From assembly GCF_013359935.1 (NCBI RefSeq), contig NZ_JABMCB010000159.1, forward strand, positions 62,001 through 126,000: a stretch of 64,000 nucleotides of DNA, in the 5' to 3' direction. The notes beneath the pieces are model-generated. The model had not been told where the DNA came from. It was given only the letters and a program-made list of their open reading frames with translations, and searched no databases. This DNA comes from Paenibacillus xylanilyticus (GTDB lineage Bacteria; Bacillota; Bacilli; Paenibacillales; Paenibacillaceae). Below are positions 17,120 to 26,583 of this stretch, piece by piece (positions within the stretch are counted from its first letter, which is position 1; each line of letters starts with the position of its first letter). The position numbers and the translations under genes were made by a program.

Positions 17120-18394
17120 TCAGATCAAATCCACTTTATTCGTAATCGGCAGACGTGTGATGACTGTGTAGGGATAAACGGATCGGATCTCCAGCTGACC
17201 TCCAATGGACTCTGTACGCAAACGCATCCCTTCGTGTCCCATACCCAGTTTGCTTGACTCTGCTGCTGAGCTCCGGCTAACCTGTTTTCCTGCGTGCTGT
17301 CCCTTGGTGGACGGTTGACTCCGGATCTCCCCATCATTGCTGACGGTCATGCAAACTTCGCGCTCCCCAAATGCCATTTCTACTGTAATCGTACTGGCGT
17401 TTCCATGTCTCAGGGCATTCGTCAGCGCTTCCTTTGCATTTTTGTATAATACGATCTGCATGCTCGGATACAGCAAACGGGATGGACCGTGAATTTCATA
17501 ACTGGTCTTCACACCGGTTTCCCTGCCCACTTCCTCCAGGAGATGATCCAGTGCATAGGCATCGGATACATACGAATTAGGCCGCAACTTGTGAAGAGTG
17601 GCGCGCATATCATCCATACTTGCCGCCAATTGATCGCGGATCTGTCTTACCAGTTCCGTACCCTGTTCGTTGTCCATAGGAAGGGTCAGCAGGGCAGCCT
17701 CGGACATCATTTTGGTGCGAATCAGGCGGTGTCCGATCTCGTCGTGAAGCTGCCTTGAAATTCGGGTACGTTCTTCCGCCTGAGCGACTCCTTCAAGCTG
17801 CTTGGTAAACAGCAGCAGCTGTGCACGTGCTTCCTGAAGCTCGTAATGTTTACTGCGAAGCTCGTCATATACCTGTTCCAGCTGTCCGCGGCTGCTTGCT
17901 GTTCTGGAACCTTGCCAGGAAAGTGCGGCGGTGAGGGTCAGGATCAGGTTACCGACGATCCTTCCGGCTGCCTCTTCAATGAATGGAGCTCCAGACTGTG
18001 TTCCAATGGGTTGAATTGCGGTAAGCCACGGAACCACCTCCTGGGGTGGAGCAAAATGCCAATGTAACGCGAAATTGCTGGCAGTAAGCTGAACTCCAAG
18101 CATCAGCCAGCGCAAGTTTCCTTCTAATCTATACATATACACATAGAGCAAGGATGAGGAGAGAAACAACATAAAGGGACCGTATAAGGCAATCAGCCAA
18201 CAGCTCCAGAGTATTTCGATCAAAACGAGCATCAAATGCCCAGCACCAGGACGGGCGAAGTCTTTGCAGACGGCCAGTCCGAGAGCAATAATGACATACA
18301 GAGTATATAGATCATCGCGATCCAAAGGTACCATCAACAGGTACAGAACAGCTGGAACGAGAATCAAACCGTATTGCAGTAAACGCATCGGCAT
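17120..18394 (-). CDS. NarL-type sensor histidine kinase
   Basis: This ~424-residue membrane kinase has about five hydrophobic segments over the first ~180 residues and little extracellular domain, then a short coiled coil. The HisKA_3 dimerisation box is EERTRISRQLHDEIGHRL, whose histidine is the phosphorylation site. A C-terminal HATPase region includes NAKEALTNALRHGNAS and GMGHEGMRLR. This architecture (LiaS/DesK class) often senses membrane or envelope stress. The ATG at 18394 is chosen because AAAAGGATG lies ~10 bases upstream; other in-frame starts exist up to 18448. It pairs with the regulator downstream. Confidence 0.88.
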   Translation of the reverse strand: MPMRLLQYGLILVPAVLYLLMVPLDRDDLYTLYVIIALGLAVCKDFARPGAGHLMLVLIEILWSCWLIALYGPFMLFLSSSLLYVYMYRLEGNLRWLMLGVQLTASNFALHWHFAPPQEVVPWLTAIQPIGTQSGAPFIEEAAGRIVGNLILTLTAALSWQGSRTASSRGQLEQVYDELRSKHYELQEARAQLLLFTKQLEGVAQAEERTRISRQLHDEIGHRLIRTKMMSEAALLTLPMDNEQGTELVRQIRDQLAASMDDMRATLHKLRPNSYVSDAYALDHLLEEVGRETGVKTSYEIHGPSRLLYPSMQIVLYKNAKEALTNALRHGNASTITVEMAFGEREVCMTVSNDGEIRSQPSTKGQHAGKQVSRSSAAESSKLGMGHEGMRLRTESIGGQLEIRSVYPYTVITRLPITNKVDLI

Positions 18395-18604
18395 GGGTAA
18401 GAACATCCTTTTATTTTGAAGTGGATTGGAAAATTCCCGGTAATGCATCCCTGATTATATCACAGCCTGCTTTCCGAGCAGGAGATGACTTAAGTCACCT
18501 TCATCTTATGACCTTTCGTACCTTCGTAAAATGGTTTGATTCGTTACAATACAGATATGAAATCCGGCGTCACACCGCTGGAGTGGAAGAGGAGCGTATA
18601 AGCG

Positions 18605-19540
18605 ATGGCTATTCTTGAAATGGATCATGTCGTAAAACGGTACGGCAGCAAGCTTTCGGTGGATCATTTGAACCTGAGTGTGGAGAAAGGCGAAATTTTT
18701 GGACTGCTGGGACCGAATGGAGCAGGCAAAAGCACAACCATCAGCATGATTGCTGGTCTTCTCAGCATCGACCAGGGTGAGATTTTGCTACATGGCATCT
18801 CGGTCAAGGATCGGCCCCTTGAAGTCAAACGCAGGATTGGATTGGTACCGCAGGATCTGGCTCTCTATGAAACGATGACCGCTGCGGAGAATGTCACTTT
18901 TTTTGCCCGGCTGTACGGACTGCGCGGTAAACTGCTGAAGGAAAGGGTGCAGGAGTCGCTCGAATTTGTAGGATTGCAGGACAAAGCGAAAGATGCCCCT
19001 TCTACCTTTTCCGGCGGAATGAAACGCAGGCTGAACATCGCGTGTGCCATTATGCATCGGCCGGATCTGATCATTATGGACGAACCAACGGTGGGTATTG
19101 ACCCCCAGTCGCGGAATCACATCCTGGAATCGGTACGCACACTCAATAAAATGGGATCAACCATCATCTATACGAGCCATTACATGGAGGAAGTCGCAGC
19201 GATCAGTAACCGGGTAGCGATTATGGATCAGGGCCACATTATTGCCTGTGGTACCGAAGCGGAGCTGAGAGAGCGGGTCGCATCCGAGGAAAAAATCGTG
19301 CTTACCACTTCGGGAATCGGACCCGGTGCCGTGGAGGAATTGAAGCTCCATCCTCGTGTACATGCGGTAGAAGTGACAGGAGATATATTAACCGTTACGC
19401 TGCCTTCGGCACAGCAGGATCTGCAGGATATACTTTTCATATGCAGCAAACATGAAATGGCCATTCAGTCGCTCAAGGTCGAAGAGCCGGATCTGGAAAC
19501 CCTGTTCCTCAATCTGACCGGGCGCACGCTGCGGGACTAG
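18605..19540 (+). CDS. ABC exporter ATP-binding subunit
   Basis: This 311-residue ABC-2-type ATPase has Walker A GPNGAGKST near residue 39. The signature is FSGGMKRRLNIA, Walker B is LIIMDEPTVGID and the switch histidine is in YTSHYMEE. A C-terminal extension of ~90 residues (DUF4162-like) is typical of DrrA/CcmA-type drug and antibiotic exporters. GAGGAGCG precedes ATG 18605. Two permease genes follow with a 12-bp gap and an 8-bp overlap, forming a three-gene operon. The operon diverges from the two-component system, which probably controls it. Confidence 0.92.
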   Translation: MAILEMDHVVKRYGSKLSVDHLNLSVEKGEIFGLLGPNGAGKSTTISMIAGLLSIDQGEILLHGISVKDRPLEVKRRIGLVPQDLALYETMTAAENVTFFARLYGLRGKLLKERVQESLEFVGLQDKAKDAPSTFSGGMKRRLNIACAIMHRPDLIIMDEPTVGIDPQSRNHILESVRTLNKMGSTIIYTSHYMEEVAAISNRVAIMDQGHIIACGTEAELRERVASEEKIVLTTSGIGPGAVEELKLHPRVHAVEVTGDILTVTLPSAQQDLQDILFICSKHEMAIQSLKVEEPDLETLFLNLTGRTLRD

Positions 19541-19552
19541 GGGGTGGCTTTG

Positions 19553-20755
19553 ATGAAGATTTGGCATATTTGCATCTTTGAACTAAGGCGGATATTGAAA
19601 ATTCGATCCGTTCTGCTGAACCTGTTTATTCTGCCGTTACTGTTGATCTTTATATTGGGCACTGCGTTATCGAGTGCGATGGGGACGGGGAAGGACAATG
19701 TTCCCGACCAGGTGAGAGTGGGCGTTATCCAGACGGGTTCGGACTCGGTTTCAGATTCTGATTCAGATTCGATCAGTGAAGCCTTGAATACATTTGTGAA
19801 GACTCCTGCAGTAGCCGAAATGATGAATGTACAGCACATGTCTACCGAGGAAGAGGCCGTACGTGCGCTAAGGCAAGGTGAACTCGATTTTGCAGTCTTG
19901 GTCCCATCTGATTTGGAGCAGCGGATGATACAGGGGGAAGAGGCCAGACTACAGTGGATTCTGGGGAAAGATAGTACGTTGAATATTGTAGGAGAGACGC
20001 TATTTACGCGCTTCACGGATGAACTGAATAGGCATATTGCCATAGCAGAGGTATTGGGACCCGAAGCGAGTACCGCAGTGGCGTCCAGCCCTGATGTGGA
20101 CTCGGGGAATATGTCTTATATTAACGTCAGTAATCCTGGAACAGCCGATACCTCCTACAGTGCCTCTCAATATTATGCGGCATCCATGTTGGCCATGTTC
20201 ATGTTGTATTCAGGCATGACGACAAGCAATAGTCTGTTTAGTGAGCGGGACAAAAAAACCTTAATTCGCCTGCAGGCAGCTCCCCTGGGCAATGGTGTTA
20301 TTTTTGCAGGGAAAATTGCAGGCAACAGCCTGCTTGCCTTCATACAGGCGATGATCATCGTTCTGATGACCTATTGGTTATACGGTGTGAATTGGGGGAC
20401 ACATCCCTGGCTGATCGTTCTGATCTGTGTGCTGATCACCATTGCCTCGATGACAATCGGCGTCATTGTGGCTCTTGTGAGCAAAAGTTCGAGCTCCGCA
20501 AGTGCGCTGATGCAAGGCATCATCATTGCCATGACGTTTATTAGCGGCGGGTTCACGCCGATTGCCATTGATTTTGTACAGCGGATTAGCGAATTTACGG
20601 TGAATCACTGGGCGCTGCAAAGTTTTCTGCGAATGATGCTGGACGCATCGATGAGCGAAATTATGCACAACATCGTCATGCTCGGTGTAGTGAGTGCCGT
20701 CTTGCTTGCTATCGCAGCTGTGATCTACAGGAAGGTGGGATACCGCTATGAATAG
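19553..20755 (+). CDS. ABC-2 type permease subunit 1
   Basis: This ~400-residue permease has a first helix near residues 18-40, an extracytoplasmic domain of ~150 residues, and five C-terminal helices from about residue 210. The layout is that of ABC-2_membrane_3/YhgE-like export permeases. An unusual Ser/Asp-rich stretch (SDSVSDSDSDSISEALN) lies in the extracellular part. ATG 19553 is chosen because GGGGTGG lies six bases upstream; GTG 19544 is in frame but overlaps that site. It works with the ATPase upstream and the second permease downstream. Confidence 0.88.
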   Translation: MKIWHICIFELRRILKIRSVLLNLFILPLLLIFILGTALSSAMGTGKDNVPDQVRVGVIQTGSDSVSDSDSDSISEALNTFVKTPAVAEMMNVQHMSTEEEAVRALRQGELDFAVLVPSDLEQRMIQGEEARLQWILGKDSTLNIVGETLFTRFTDELNRHIAIAEVLGPEASTAVASSPDVDSGNMSYINVSNPGTADTSYSASQYYAASMLAMFMLYSGMTTSNSLFSERDKKTLIRLQAAPLGNGVIFAGKIAGNSLLAFIQAMIIVLMTYWLYGVNWGTHPWLIVLICVLITIASMTIGVIVALVSKSSSSASALMQGIIIAMTFISGGFTPIAIDFVQRISEFTVNHWALQSFLRMMLDASMSEIMHNIVMLGVVSAVLLAIAAVIYRKVGYRYE

Positions 20756-21932
20756 TCTGCATATTGCCTGGTTAATGGTCAGACGCACCATAGGACGTAA
20801 ACGGGGGTTCATTGCGTTCCTTCTGCTTCCCTGTCTTGTTGTCACGGGCGCGGTTGCGTTATTTGGGAGCGAGCAGGCCACACGGGCAGTCATCCCTTAT
20901 GTAAACGAGGATCAAGGAGCGGCGGGAGCATGGATCGTGGATGAACTCGCCAATAAGGAAGAATATCTGCTCAAGCCCATGAACAGTGAGGCGGAACTGA
21001 GGGAAGCCATTACCCGGCAAAAGGGGAATTCAGGTATCATCATCCCTGCTCACTATACGGATGAGCTGCTGCAGGGCAAGCGGGTTCAAGTTGAGCTGGT
21101 TGAACTGCGTGTCAGTGAGATTTCCTATACCCTGCGGGCTGCAGTTGAAGGAATGACTGCCGGACTGCATCAGTCGGCAAGGGTTGTGCTTGGGGCAACC
21201 AGCACTGCTTCAGATGAAGGGGGTGCGCCGGATCCGTTGGTGAAACAAGATAAATTCGAACAGCTGCTGCAAAAAACGAGCGAGCATCAAATCTCGGGTG
21301 AAGCTACCGATCTGCAGATGTATCCCAAACCGGGACTTAACAACGTGACCGGATTTACGATCATGTTCATGATGGGTTTGCTGACGAGCGCCGTAGCCGT
21401 CATTATGGAGGACCGCAGGCAGCGCACAATGGCCAGAGTGTACACGGCTCCAGTCCGGGCATATGAAATTGCCCTTGGCAATTTCCTGGGCAGTTTTGCA
21501 ATCGGCATGATCCAGATAGTGCTTGTACTGGGGATTAGCCGCTGGCTGCTGAATTATGATGCAGGTATTCCGTTTGGCGTACACTTCCTCATCCTGGCTG
21601 CATTTATGCTGGTTTCCATGGGTATTGCGAGTACGGTTGCCGGATTGATCCGTGAATCCAAAAACGCAAACATGCTGAACTCGCTCATTATCACGCCTAC
21701 CTGCATGATTGGTGGATGCTTCTGGCCGCTGTCTATCATGCCGGACTATATGCAAAAGCTGGCGAACTTTGTGCCGCAAAAATGGACGATCCAAGCTGTT
21801 GAAACGATCTCTGCAGGAGGAACGTTTGCCGACATCAGACTGCCGCTGCTTATTCTGTGTGGTATGGCTGCCATTTTGCTGACTGTCGGATCCGTCATTC
21901 TTCGTCCGAACCAGCCTGGTGTGGATGCATAG
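20748..21932 (+). CDS. ABC-2 type permease subunit 2
   Basis: This 394-residue permease shares the layout of its neighbour: one N-terminal helix (GFIAFLLLPCLVVTGAVALF), a ~160-residue extracytoplasmic domain, then a C-terminal helix bundle beginning at NVTGFTIMFMMGLLTSAVAV. It probably forms the heterodimeric channel of a lipid, peptide or drug exporter. The ATG at 20748 overlaps the preceding gene by 8 bp, with AGGAAGGTGGG as RBS. The pair plus ATPase and divergent NarL-type two-component system is a common envelope-stress arrangement in Paenibacillus. Confidence 0.88.
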   Translation: MNSLHIAWLMVRRTIGRKRGFIAFLLLPCLVVTGAVALFGSEQATRAVIPYVNEDQGAAGAWIVDELANKEEYLLKPMNSEAELREAITRQKGNSGIIIPAHYTDELLQGKRVQVELVELRVSEISYTLRAAVEGMTAGLHQSARVVLGATSTASDEGGAPDPLVKQDKFEQLLQKTSEHQISGEATDLQMYPKPGLNNVTGFTIMFMMGLLTSAVAVIMEDRRQRTMARVYTAPVRAYEIALGNFLGSFAIGMIQIVLVLGISRWLLNYDAGIPFGVHFLILAAFMLVSMGIASTVAGLIRESKNANMLNSLIITPTCMIGGCFWPLSIMPDYMQKLANFVPQKWTIQAVETISAGGTFADIRLPLLILCGMAAILLTVGSVILRPNQPGVDA

Positions 21933-22055
21933 ATGGTTGAGTTATACTGCGACCAATCAGGGTGGATTCATTGAAGAGAGGCATTACATCGTTTATTCAA
22001 ACATTATGTATGAGAGGGTAGACTGGTATCTGCCGCTGCAGTAAAATAGAAACAC

Positions 22056-22101
22056 AAAAGCACGTTCTACTGAATTCGGTTCAGCAGGAACGTGCTTTTT
22101 T
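22056..22101. terminator. Terminator between the ABC operon and motB
   Basis: AAAAGCACGTTC pairs with GAACGTGCTTTT around a CTGAATTCGGTTCAG inner stem, with a T run. Flanking genes converge and it can act both ways. Confidence 0.85.
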
Positions 22102-22142
22102 GCGAGGAAACAGGATACCTCATCGTTTGAAGAATAGGATGT

Positions 22143-22949
22143 TTAGGGTTGCAGTTGACGCAGGACGGTAATTTCCACCCGACGGTTTTTTTGCCTTCCG
22201 GCTGCGGTCGTATTATCTCCGGTAGGACGTGTGTCCGCATACCCGGCATACTGAAAGCCGTCAGGGTCCAGGTTCTCTTTGTCCAGAAAAAAGCGCAGTA
22301 CAGACAGTGCACGTTCACCGGAAAGCTCCCAGTTGTCTTTATATGAAGAGTTGGCCCCGACAGGTACGTTATCGGTATGACCTTCGATACTGACAATAGT
22401 GCTCAGATCACGGAACAGACTCGCAAGTTTGCTCAGTGTGGGTGCAGCGTCACTTTTGAGGGCAGCCTGTCCTTGATCAAACAGAAAGCGATCACTCAGT
22501 GTGATGGATATTCCCTGTGGATTGTCTGCCACGAAAATCTGATTTTCCAGGTTATTATCCTCGATATACCGGGTAATCACATTGAACAGATTCTGCAGCT
22601 CTTCCTCCTGGGATCGAAACTGCTCTTCCCGTTCCGTCAGCGGCTGATCTTCGCTCTCAGGAGCTGCTGCATCTTCACCCTGAGTTTCGCTTGGAGGAAC
22701 CTCGGTAATCGTTTGTCCTGCTGTTTCATCCATGCCGTTACCGAGTTCAAGAATGGAATCCGATTGATTAAATGTATTTTGGAGTGATTGGGTAACTACA
22801 TCGTATTTCCCGGAATCCAGGTTGCTCATGGCGTACATGATGACAAAAAAGATCAGCAGCAACGTAATGAGATCGGCATAGGTAATCATCCAGCGATCCC
22901 GATGATCGCCAGATTCACGTTTTCCGCGCCTTCTACTGCGCCGACTCAT
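22143..22949 (-). CDS. motB: Flagellar motor stator protein MotB (MotB/MotS family)
   Basis: This 268-residue stator subunit has a positively charged N-terminus (SRRSRRRGKRESGDHRDRW). A single TM carries the ion-binding aspartate in MITYADLITLLLIFFV. A flexible linker follows, then an OmpA/MotB peptidoglycan-binding domain at ~150-265 (SIEGHTDNVPVG, GYADTRPTGDN). It anchors the stator to the wall and conducts ions with MotA. RBS GAAGGAGGG precedes the ATG. It overlaps motA by 17 bp. Whether the ion is H+ (MotB) or Na+ (MotS) cannot be decided from this reading. Confidence 0.93.
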   Translation of the reverse strand: MSRRSRRRGKRESGDHRDRWMITYADLITLLLIFFVIMYAMSNLDSGKYDVVTQSLQNTFNQSDSILELGNGMDETAGQTITEVPPSETQGEDAAAPESEDQPLTEREEQFRSQEEELQNLFNVITRYIEDNNLENQIFVADNPQGISITLSDRFLFDQGQAALKSDAAPTLSKLASLFRDLSTIVSIEGHTDNVPVGANSSYKDNWELSGERALSVLRFFLDKENLDPDGFQYAGYADTRPTGDNTTAAGRQKNRRVEITVLRQLQP

Positions 22950-23730
22950 CCAATCCCTCCTTCGCTACGGGACGTGAGATTTGACGATGGGTGAGCGTGA
23001 AGGACTCCAGTCGTTTGCGTACGAGATGAGGGTTCTCTCCATTCTGGATGGCGAGCACACCTTCAAGCAGCATCTCCATCATCTGGATGTCTTCGGCACT
23101 CCGTGATTTAATTTTGGATGCAATGGGCAAAAAGATAAGATTGGCACTGGCTACCCCGTATAAGGTTGCAGTAAAAGCTACAGCGATGGCTGGGCCGAGT
23201 CCGGTAGGATCTGTCAGGCTGCCTAGAACCTGAATAAGTCCCATGACCGTACCGATGATACCCATCGTTGGAGCGTAACCTCCAGCGGATTCAAAAATTT
23301 TGGCATAACCTTCATGCTTTTGTTCCACCGAATCGATCTCCAGCTCCATGATCTGACGAATCACATCCTGATCGGTGCCATCGACAACCATCTGGATTCC
23401 GTCTTTCAGAAAAGGATGTGGATGATCCATCACCTGGCGTTCCAGTGCAAGCACGCCTGAGCGGCGGGCAATCGAAGACATATCCACTAATTCTTTCATC
23501 CATTTGTTTGGATCATTGTCATTACGTCCAAAGGCCATGCGCAGTGCATCCGGAATGGTACGCAGCCGATGAGCCGGGAAACTCGCCACCACTGCAGCAA
23601 TGGTTCCACCAAATACAATCAGAGCAGCCGTTTTTTGCAGCAGGCCGGACAATTGGCCGCCTTCCCACAAAAAACCGCTGATCACTGCGGCAATCCCGGC
23701 TATGATGCCGATAAGTGTCGCAATATCCAT
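22933..23730 (-). CDS. motA: Flagellar motor stator protein MotA (MotA/MotP family)
   Basis: This 265-residue protein has four membrane segments (about 3-20, 33-52, 150-172 and 183-203). The large cytoplasmic loop carries RRSGVLALE, whose Arg and Glu interact with the rotor protein FliG, and the conserved proline is in PTMGIIGTVMGLI at TM3. It forms the torque-generating stator with the overlapping motB. RBS AGGAGTGGG precedes the ATG. No chemotaxis genes are adjacent; the nearby yhbE/yhbF bactofilins are also motility-linked in Bacillus. Confidence 0.93.
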   Translation of the reverse strand: MDIATLIGIIAGIAAVISGFLWEGGQLSGLLQKTAALIVFGGTIAAVVASFPAHRLRTIPDALRMAFGRNDNDPNKWMKELVDMSSIARRSGVLALERQVMDHPHPFLKDGIQMVVDGTDQDVIRQIMELEIDSVEQKHEGYAKIFESAGGYAPTMGIIGTVMGLIQVLGSLTDPTGLGPAIAVAFTATLYGVASANLIFLPIASKIKSRSAEDIQMMEMLLEGVLAIQNGENPHLVRKRLESFTLTHRQISRPVAKEGLDESAQ

Positions 23731-23761
23731 AAATTAACCCACTCCTGTCTTTACTTCACGT

Positions 23762-23790
23762 TTGCATCACATGTACGAACGAGGTATAAT
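23762..23790 (+). promoter_or_regulatory. Candidate sigma-A promoter of uvrB
   Basis: TTGCAT (23762-23767) and a perfect TATAAT (23785-23790) are separated by 17 bp, ~110 bp before the uvrB start. The LexA-like site just downstream supports it. Confidence 0.55.
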
Positions 23791-23796
23791 TATACG

Positions 23797-23810
23797 GGAA
23801 CAAATATTCC
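23797..23810. promoter_or_regulatory. Candidate LexA (SOS) box before uvrB
   Basis: GGAACAAATATTCC differs at two positions from the Bacillus LexA consensus CGAACRNRYGTTYC and is a near palindrome. It lies at the expected transcription start of the TATAAT promoter. uvrB is an SOS gene in Bacillus, so the position is sensible. Confidence 0.5.
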
Positions 23811-23899
23811 TATTACTATAAGTTTTCCCATATTAAAATTCGGGGAACTTCGACAATATATAGTGACTATTATTTTAGACGATAGGGTGAGATACGGCA

Positions 23900-25891
23900 A
23901 TGAGCGATATTATAATGAGCGACAAAACGTTCGAGATCGAGTCCGAGTTTTCTCCCCAAGGTGACCAGCCTGCTGCCATAGAAGAACTGGTGCAGGGTGT
24001 TCAGGAAGGGAAAAGATATCAGACGCTGCTGGGTGCAACAGGAACAGGTAAGACGTTCACAATTGCGCAGACGATTGCCAAGCTGCAACGTCCCACGCTG
24101 ATTATTGCCCACAATAAAACGCTGGCAGCACAGCTTGCGAGTGAGTTCAAGGAATTCTTTCCAAACAACATGGTTGAGTATTTTGTCAGTTACTACGATT
24201 ACTATCAGCCAGAAGCATATATTCCGTCTTCCGATACGTACATTGAGAAGGATTCAAGCATCAATGAGGAAATTGACAAGCTGCGTCACGCTGCAACCAG
24301 TTCATTGTTTGAACGCCGTGATGTCATTATTGTAGCGAGTGTATCCTGTATCTACGGTTTGGGATCGCCGCATGATTACTCCAGCATGTTATTGTCACTG
24401 CGCGTTGGAATGGAGAAACCGCGCAATCAGATTTTGTCCCGTCTGGTAGAGATTCAATATCAGCGGAATGATATCAACTTTGTGCGGGGCACGTTCCGTG
24501 TACGTGGCGACGTTGTTGAAATTTTCCCGGCATCCAAGGGTGAGCATGCGATTCGGGTGGAGCTTTTTGGAGACGAGATTGAGAAGATTACGGAAATTGA
24601 TGTGTTAACCGGAGAACTGATCGGTGAGCGCGATCATATTGCCATCTTCCCGGCATCTCACTTCGTAACCCAGGAAGAAACGATGCGGGTTGCACTCGTC
24701 AATATTGAGCGTGAACTGGAAGAGCGGCTTGAAGTGCTGCGCGAACAGGGGAAACTGCTGGAGGCACAGCGACTGGAGCAGCGTACGCGGTATGATATCG
24801 AGATGATGAAGGAAGTTGGATTTTGTTCAGGGATTGAGAACTATTCCGGACCGCTGACATTCCGTGAACGTGGCGATACACCGTATACCCTGCTGGATTA
24901 CTTCCCGGATGATATGTTGATCGTGGTCGATGAGTCCCATGTGACCCTGCCACAGATCCGAGCGATGTATAACGGTGACCAGGCGCGGAAGACGGTTCTG
25001 GTAGATCACGGTTTCCGTCTGCCATCTGCACTGGATAACCGTCCGCTGAAGTTCGAAGAGTTCGAAGAAAAGATGAATCAGATTATCTATGTATCGGCGA
25101 CACCAGGACCTTACGAAATTGAGCATACGGATACGATGGTGCAGCAGATCATCCGTCCAACCGGTCTGCTTGATCCGATTATTGAGCTTCGTCCAACGAA
25201 GGGACAGATTGATGATCTGATTGGTGAGATTAACGACCGGATTGCCAAGGACGAACGTGTACTCATTACAACGCTGACGAAGAAAATGTCCGAGGATCTG
25301 ACCGATTACCTGAAGGAAATCGGAATCAAGGTGCGCTATCTGCACTCTGAGATCAAGACATTGGAACGTATGGCGATCCTGCGTGATCTACGGCTGGGAA
25401 CATTCCATGTGCTGATTGGGATCAACTTGCTAAGAGAAGGTTTGGACTTGCCGGAAGTTTCGCTTGTTGCGATTTTGGATGCCGACAAGGAAGGATTCCT
25501 TCGCTCTGAACGTTCACTGATCCAAACGATCGGTCGGGCCGCGCGGAACAGCGATGGCCGAGTTATTTTGTACGGCGATAAAGTGACCGATTCGATGGAC
25601 AAAGCGATGAAGGAAACGGAACGCCGTCGTGAGATTCAAATTGCATATAACGAGAAGCATGGAATTACTCCACAGACGATTCGCAAAAAAGTGCGTGATG
25701 TGATTGAGGCTACCAAGGTTGCCGAATCCAAAAACGAGTATCTTACAGGCGCTGCCGAGAAGATGTCGAAGAAGGAGCGCCAGTCGCTTATTCAGCGTCT
25801 TGAGGCGGAGATGAAAGATGCCGCCAAGAACCTGCAGTTTGAGCGTGCTGCTGAACTTCGCGATGCCTTGTTGGAGTTACGCGCAGAGTAA
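23900..25891 (+). CDS. uvrB: Excinuclease ABC subunit B
   Basis: This 663-residue helicase-like subunit of nucleotide excision repair receives damaged DNA from UvrA and positions UvrC for incision. Walker A GATGTGKT is near residue 44. The strand-separating beta-hairpin includes [12 protein letters not shown]. The helicase motif is [10 protein letters not shown], with C-terminal helicase motifs in [10 protein letters not shown] and [13 protein letters not shown] domain ([20 protein letters not shown]) ends the protein and binds UvrC. ATG 23900 follows AGGGTGAG; ATG 23915 is a less likely alternative. uvrA follows only after ~690 bp of repeats, so the pair may not be one transcript. Confidence 0.97.
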   Translation: MSDIIMSDKTFEIESEFSPQGDQPAAIEELVQGVQEGKRYQTLLGATGTGKTFTIAQTIAKLQRPTLIIAHNKTLAAQLASEFKEFFPNNMVEYFVSYYDYYQPEAYIPSSDTYIEKDSSINEEIDKLRHAATSSLFERRDVIIVASVSCIYGLGSPHDYSSMLLSLRVGMEKPRNQILSRLVEIQYQRNDINFVRGTFRVRGDVVEIFPASKGEHAIRVELFGDEIEKITEIDVLTGELIGERDHIAIFPASHFVTQEETMRVALVNIERELEERLEVLREQGKLLEAQRLEQRTRYDIEMMKEVGFCSGIENYSGPLTFRERGDTPYTLLDYFPDDMLIVVDESHVTLPQIRAMYNGDQARKTVLVDHGFRLPSALDNRPLKFEEFEEKMNQIIYVSATPGPYEIEHTDTMVQQIIRPTGLLDPIIELRPTKGQIDDLIGEINDRIAKDERVLITTLTKKMSEDLTDYLKEIGIKVRYLHSEIKTLERMAILRDLRLGTFHVLIGINLLREGLDLPEVSLVAILDADKEGFLRSERSLIQTIGRAARNSDGRVILYGDKVTDSMDKAMKETERRREIQIAYNEKHGITPQTIRKKVRDVIEATKVAESKNEYLTGAAEKMSKKERQSLIQRLEAEMKDAAKNLQFERAAELRDALLELRAE

Positions 25892-25908
25892 ATTGATAAA
25901 TAGATATG

Positions 25909-25944
25909 CAACAAGAGAACGGCCAGACGGCCGTTCTCTTGTTG
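25909..25944. terminator. 16-bp perfect hairpin after uvrB
   Basis: CAACAAGAGAACGGCC pairs perfectly with GGCCGTTCTCTTGTTG around a four-base loop, 17 bp after the uvrB stop. It lacks a proper T tract on either side, so it is either a weak terminator or a 3'-end stabiliser. Confidence 0.6.
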
Positions 25945-26072
25945 AGTAAAGAACCAGCAATCATTGACCGATAATTAGACATGTTGAAAAACTGGAATCA
26001 GGTCTATACTGGTAGAAAAGTTGAAATTGGTTAAAAGGTTTATAGGGAAAGTATTTGGAAGTCGTGTACTCG

Positions 26073-26340
26073 GGAGCCGAGCCAAGGGCAATGGCGACCT
26101 ACCACGAACGAGGCGAAGCTGTGAGCGCCCCGGTGTTAAGCGGAGCCGAGCCGAGGGCAATGGCGACTTACCGCGAGCGAGGCGAAGCCGTGAGCGTCCC
26201 GGTGTTCAAGGGGAGCCGAGCCAAAGGCAATGGCGACCTATCGCGAGCGAGGTGAAGCCGTGAGCGTTCCGATGTTAAGGGAAGCCGAGCCAAAGGCAAT
26301 GGCGACCTACCGCGAACGAGGCGGAGCCGTGAGCGTCCTC
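26073..26340. repeat. Four tandem ~69-bp GC-rich repeats between uvrB and uvrA
   Basis: Units start at 26073, 26142, 26212 and 26281, with spacings of 69, 70 and 69 bp. Each has GGAGCCGAGCCAARGGCAATG at its head, then GCGACCTACCGCGARCGAGG and GAAGCCGTGAGCGTCC. Units differ by a few substitutions, and the last diverges at its end. The composition is GC-rich compared with the flanks. Short open frames run through it, but the 70-bp spacing breaks the frame and no RBS fits, so it is not treated as coding. Confidence 0.85.
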
Positions 26341-26350
26341 TCGCAGTAGA

Positions 26351-26399
26351 GCAGCCTTCTAAGAGACCGGCAGCAGGCCGGGATCTTAGAAGAAGCTGC
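26351..26399. repeat. Strong compound hairpin next to the tandem repeats
   Basis: GCAGC, CTTCTAAGA and CCGGC pair in order with GCCGG, TCTTAGAAG and GCTGC around a small AGCAG loop, forming a near-continuous stem. There is no T tract. It follows directly on the last tandem repeat and looks like an extragenic palindromic element. Confidence 0.7.
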
Positions 26400-26468
26400 G
26401 GGCACACGACAAACCTTCACATAGCAAGACCCGACCCCTCACCAAGCACCGCCTGTTTCGGGTGTCCA

Positions 26469-26508
26469 GAGGGCTGCGCCCTTTGGGGCCCTCCCTTGGA
26501 AGGGAGGG
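26469..26508. repeat. Two short palindromes, GGGCtgcGCCC and CCCTCCCTTggAAGGGAGGG
   Basis: GAGGGCTGCGCCCTTT is followed by a 9-bp perfect inverted repeat with a 2-base centre and then TTTGGGTGGG. It is part of the same repeat-rich, gene-free stretch 25892-26583. The rest of that stretch shows nothing else I can name. Confidence 0.6.
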
Positions 26509-26583
26509 TTTGGGTGGGATCGAAAAGCCTTAAAAAAGGGTTAGATTAGGTTGGAATCACAACATTGAGAGGATGGATACACA

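Noticed and set aside
26021..26263. 80-codon frame through the tandem repeats
   Set aside because: The spacing of 69, 70 and 69 bp breaks the frame between units and there is no RBS; arginine-rich output only reflects GC-rich DNA.
26073..26340. CRISPR-like array
   Set aside because: The units are contiguous diverged tandem repeats without constant short repeats alternating with unique spacers, and no cas genes are near.
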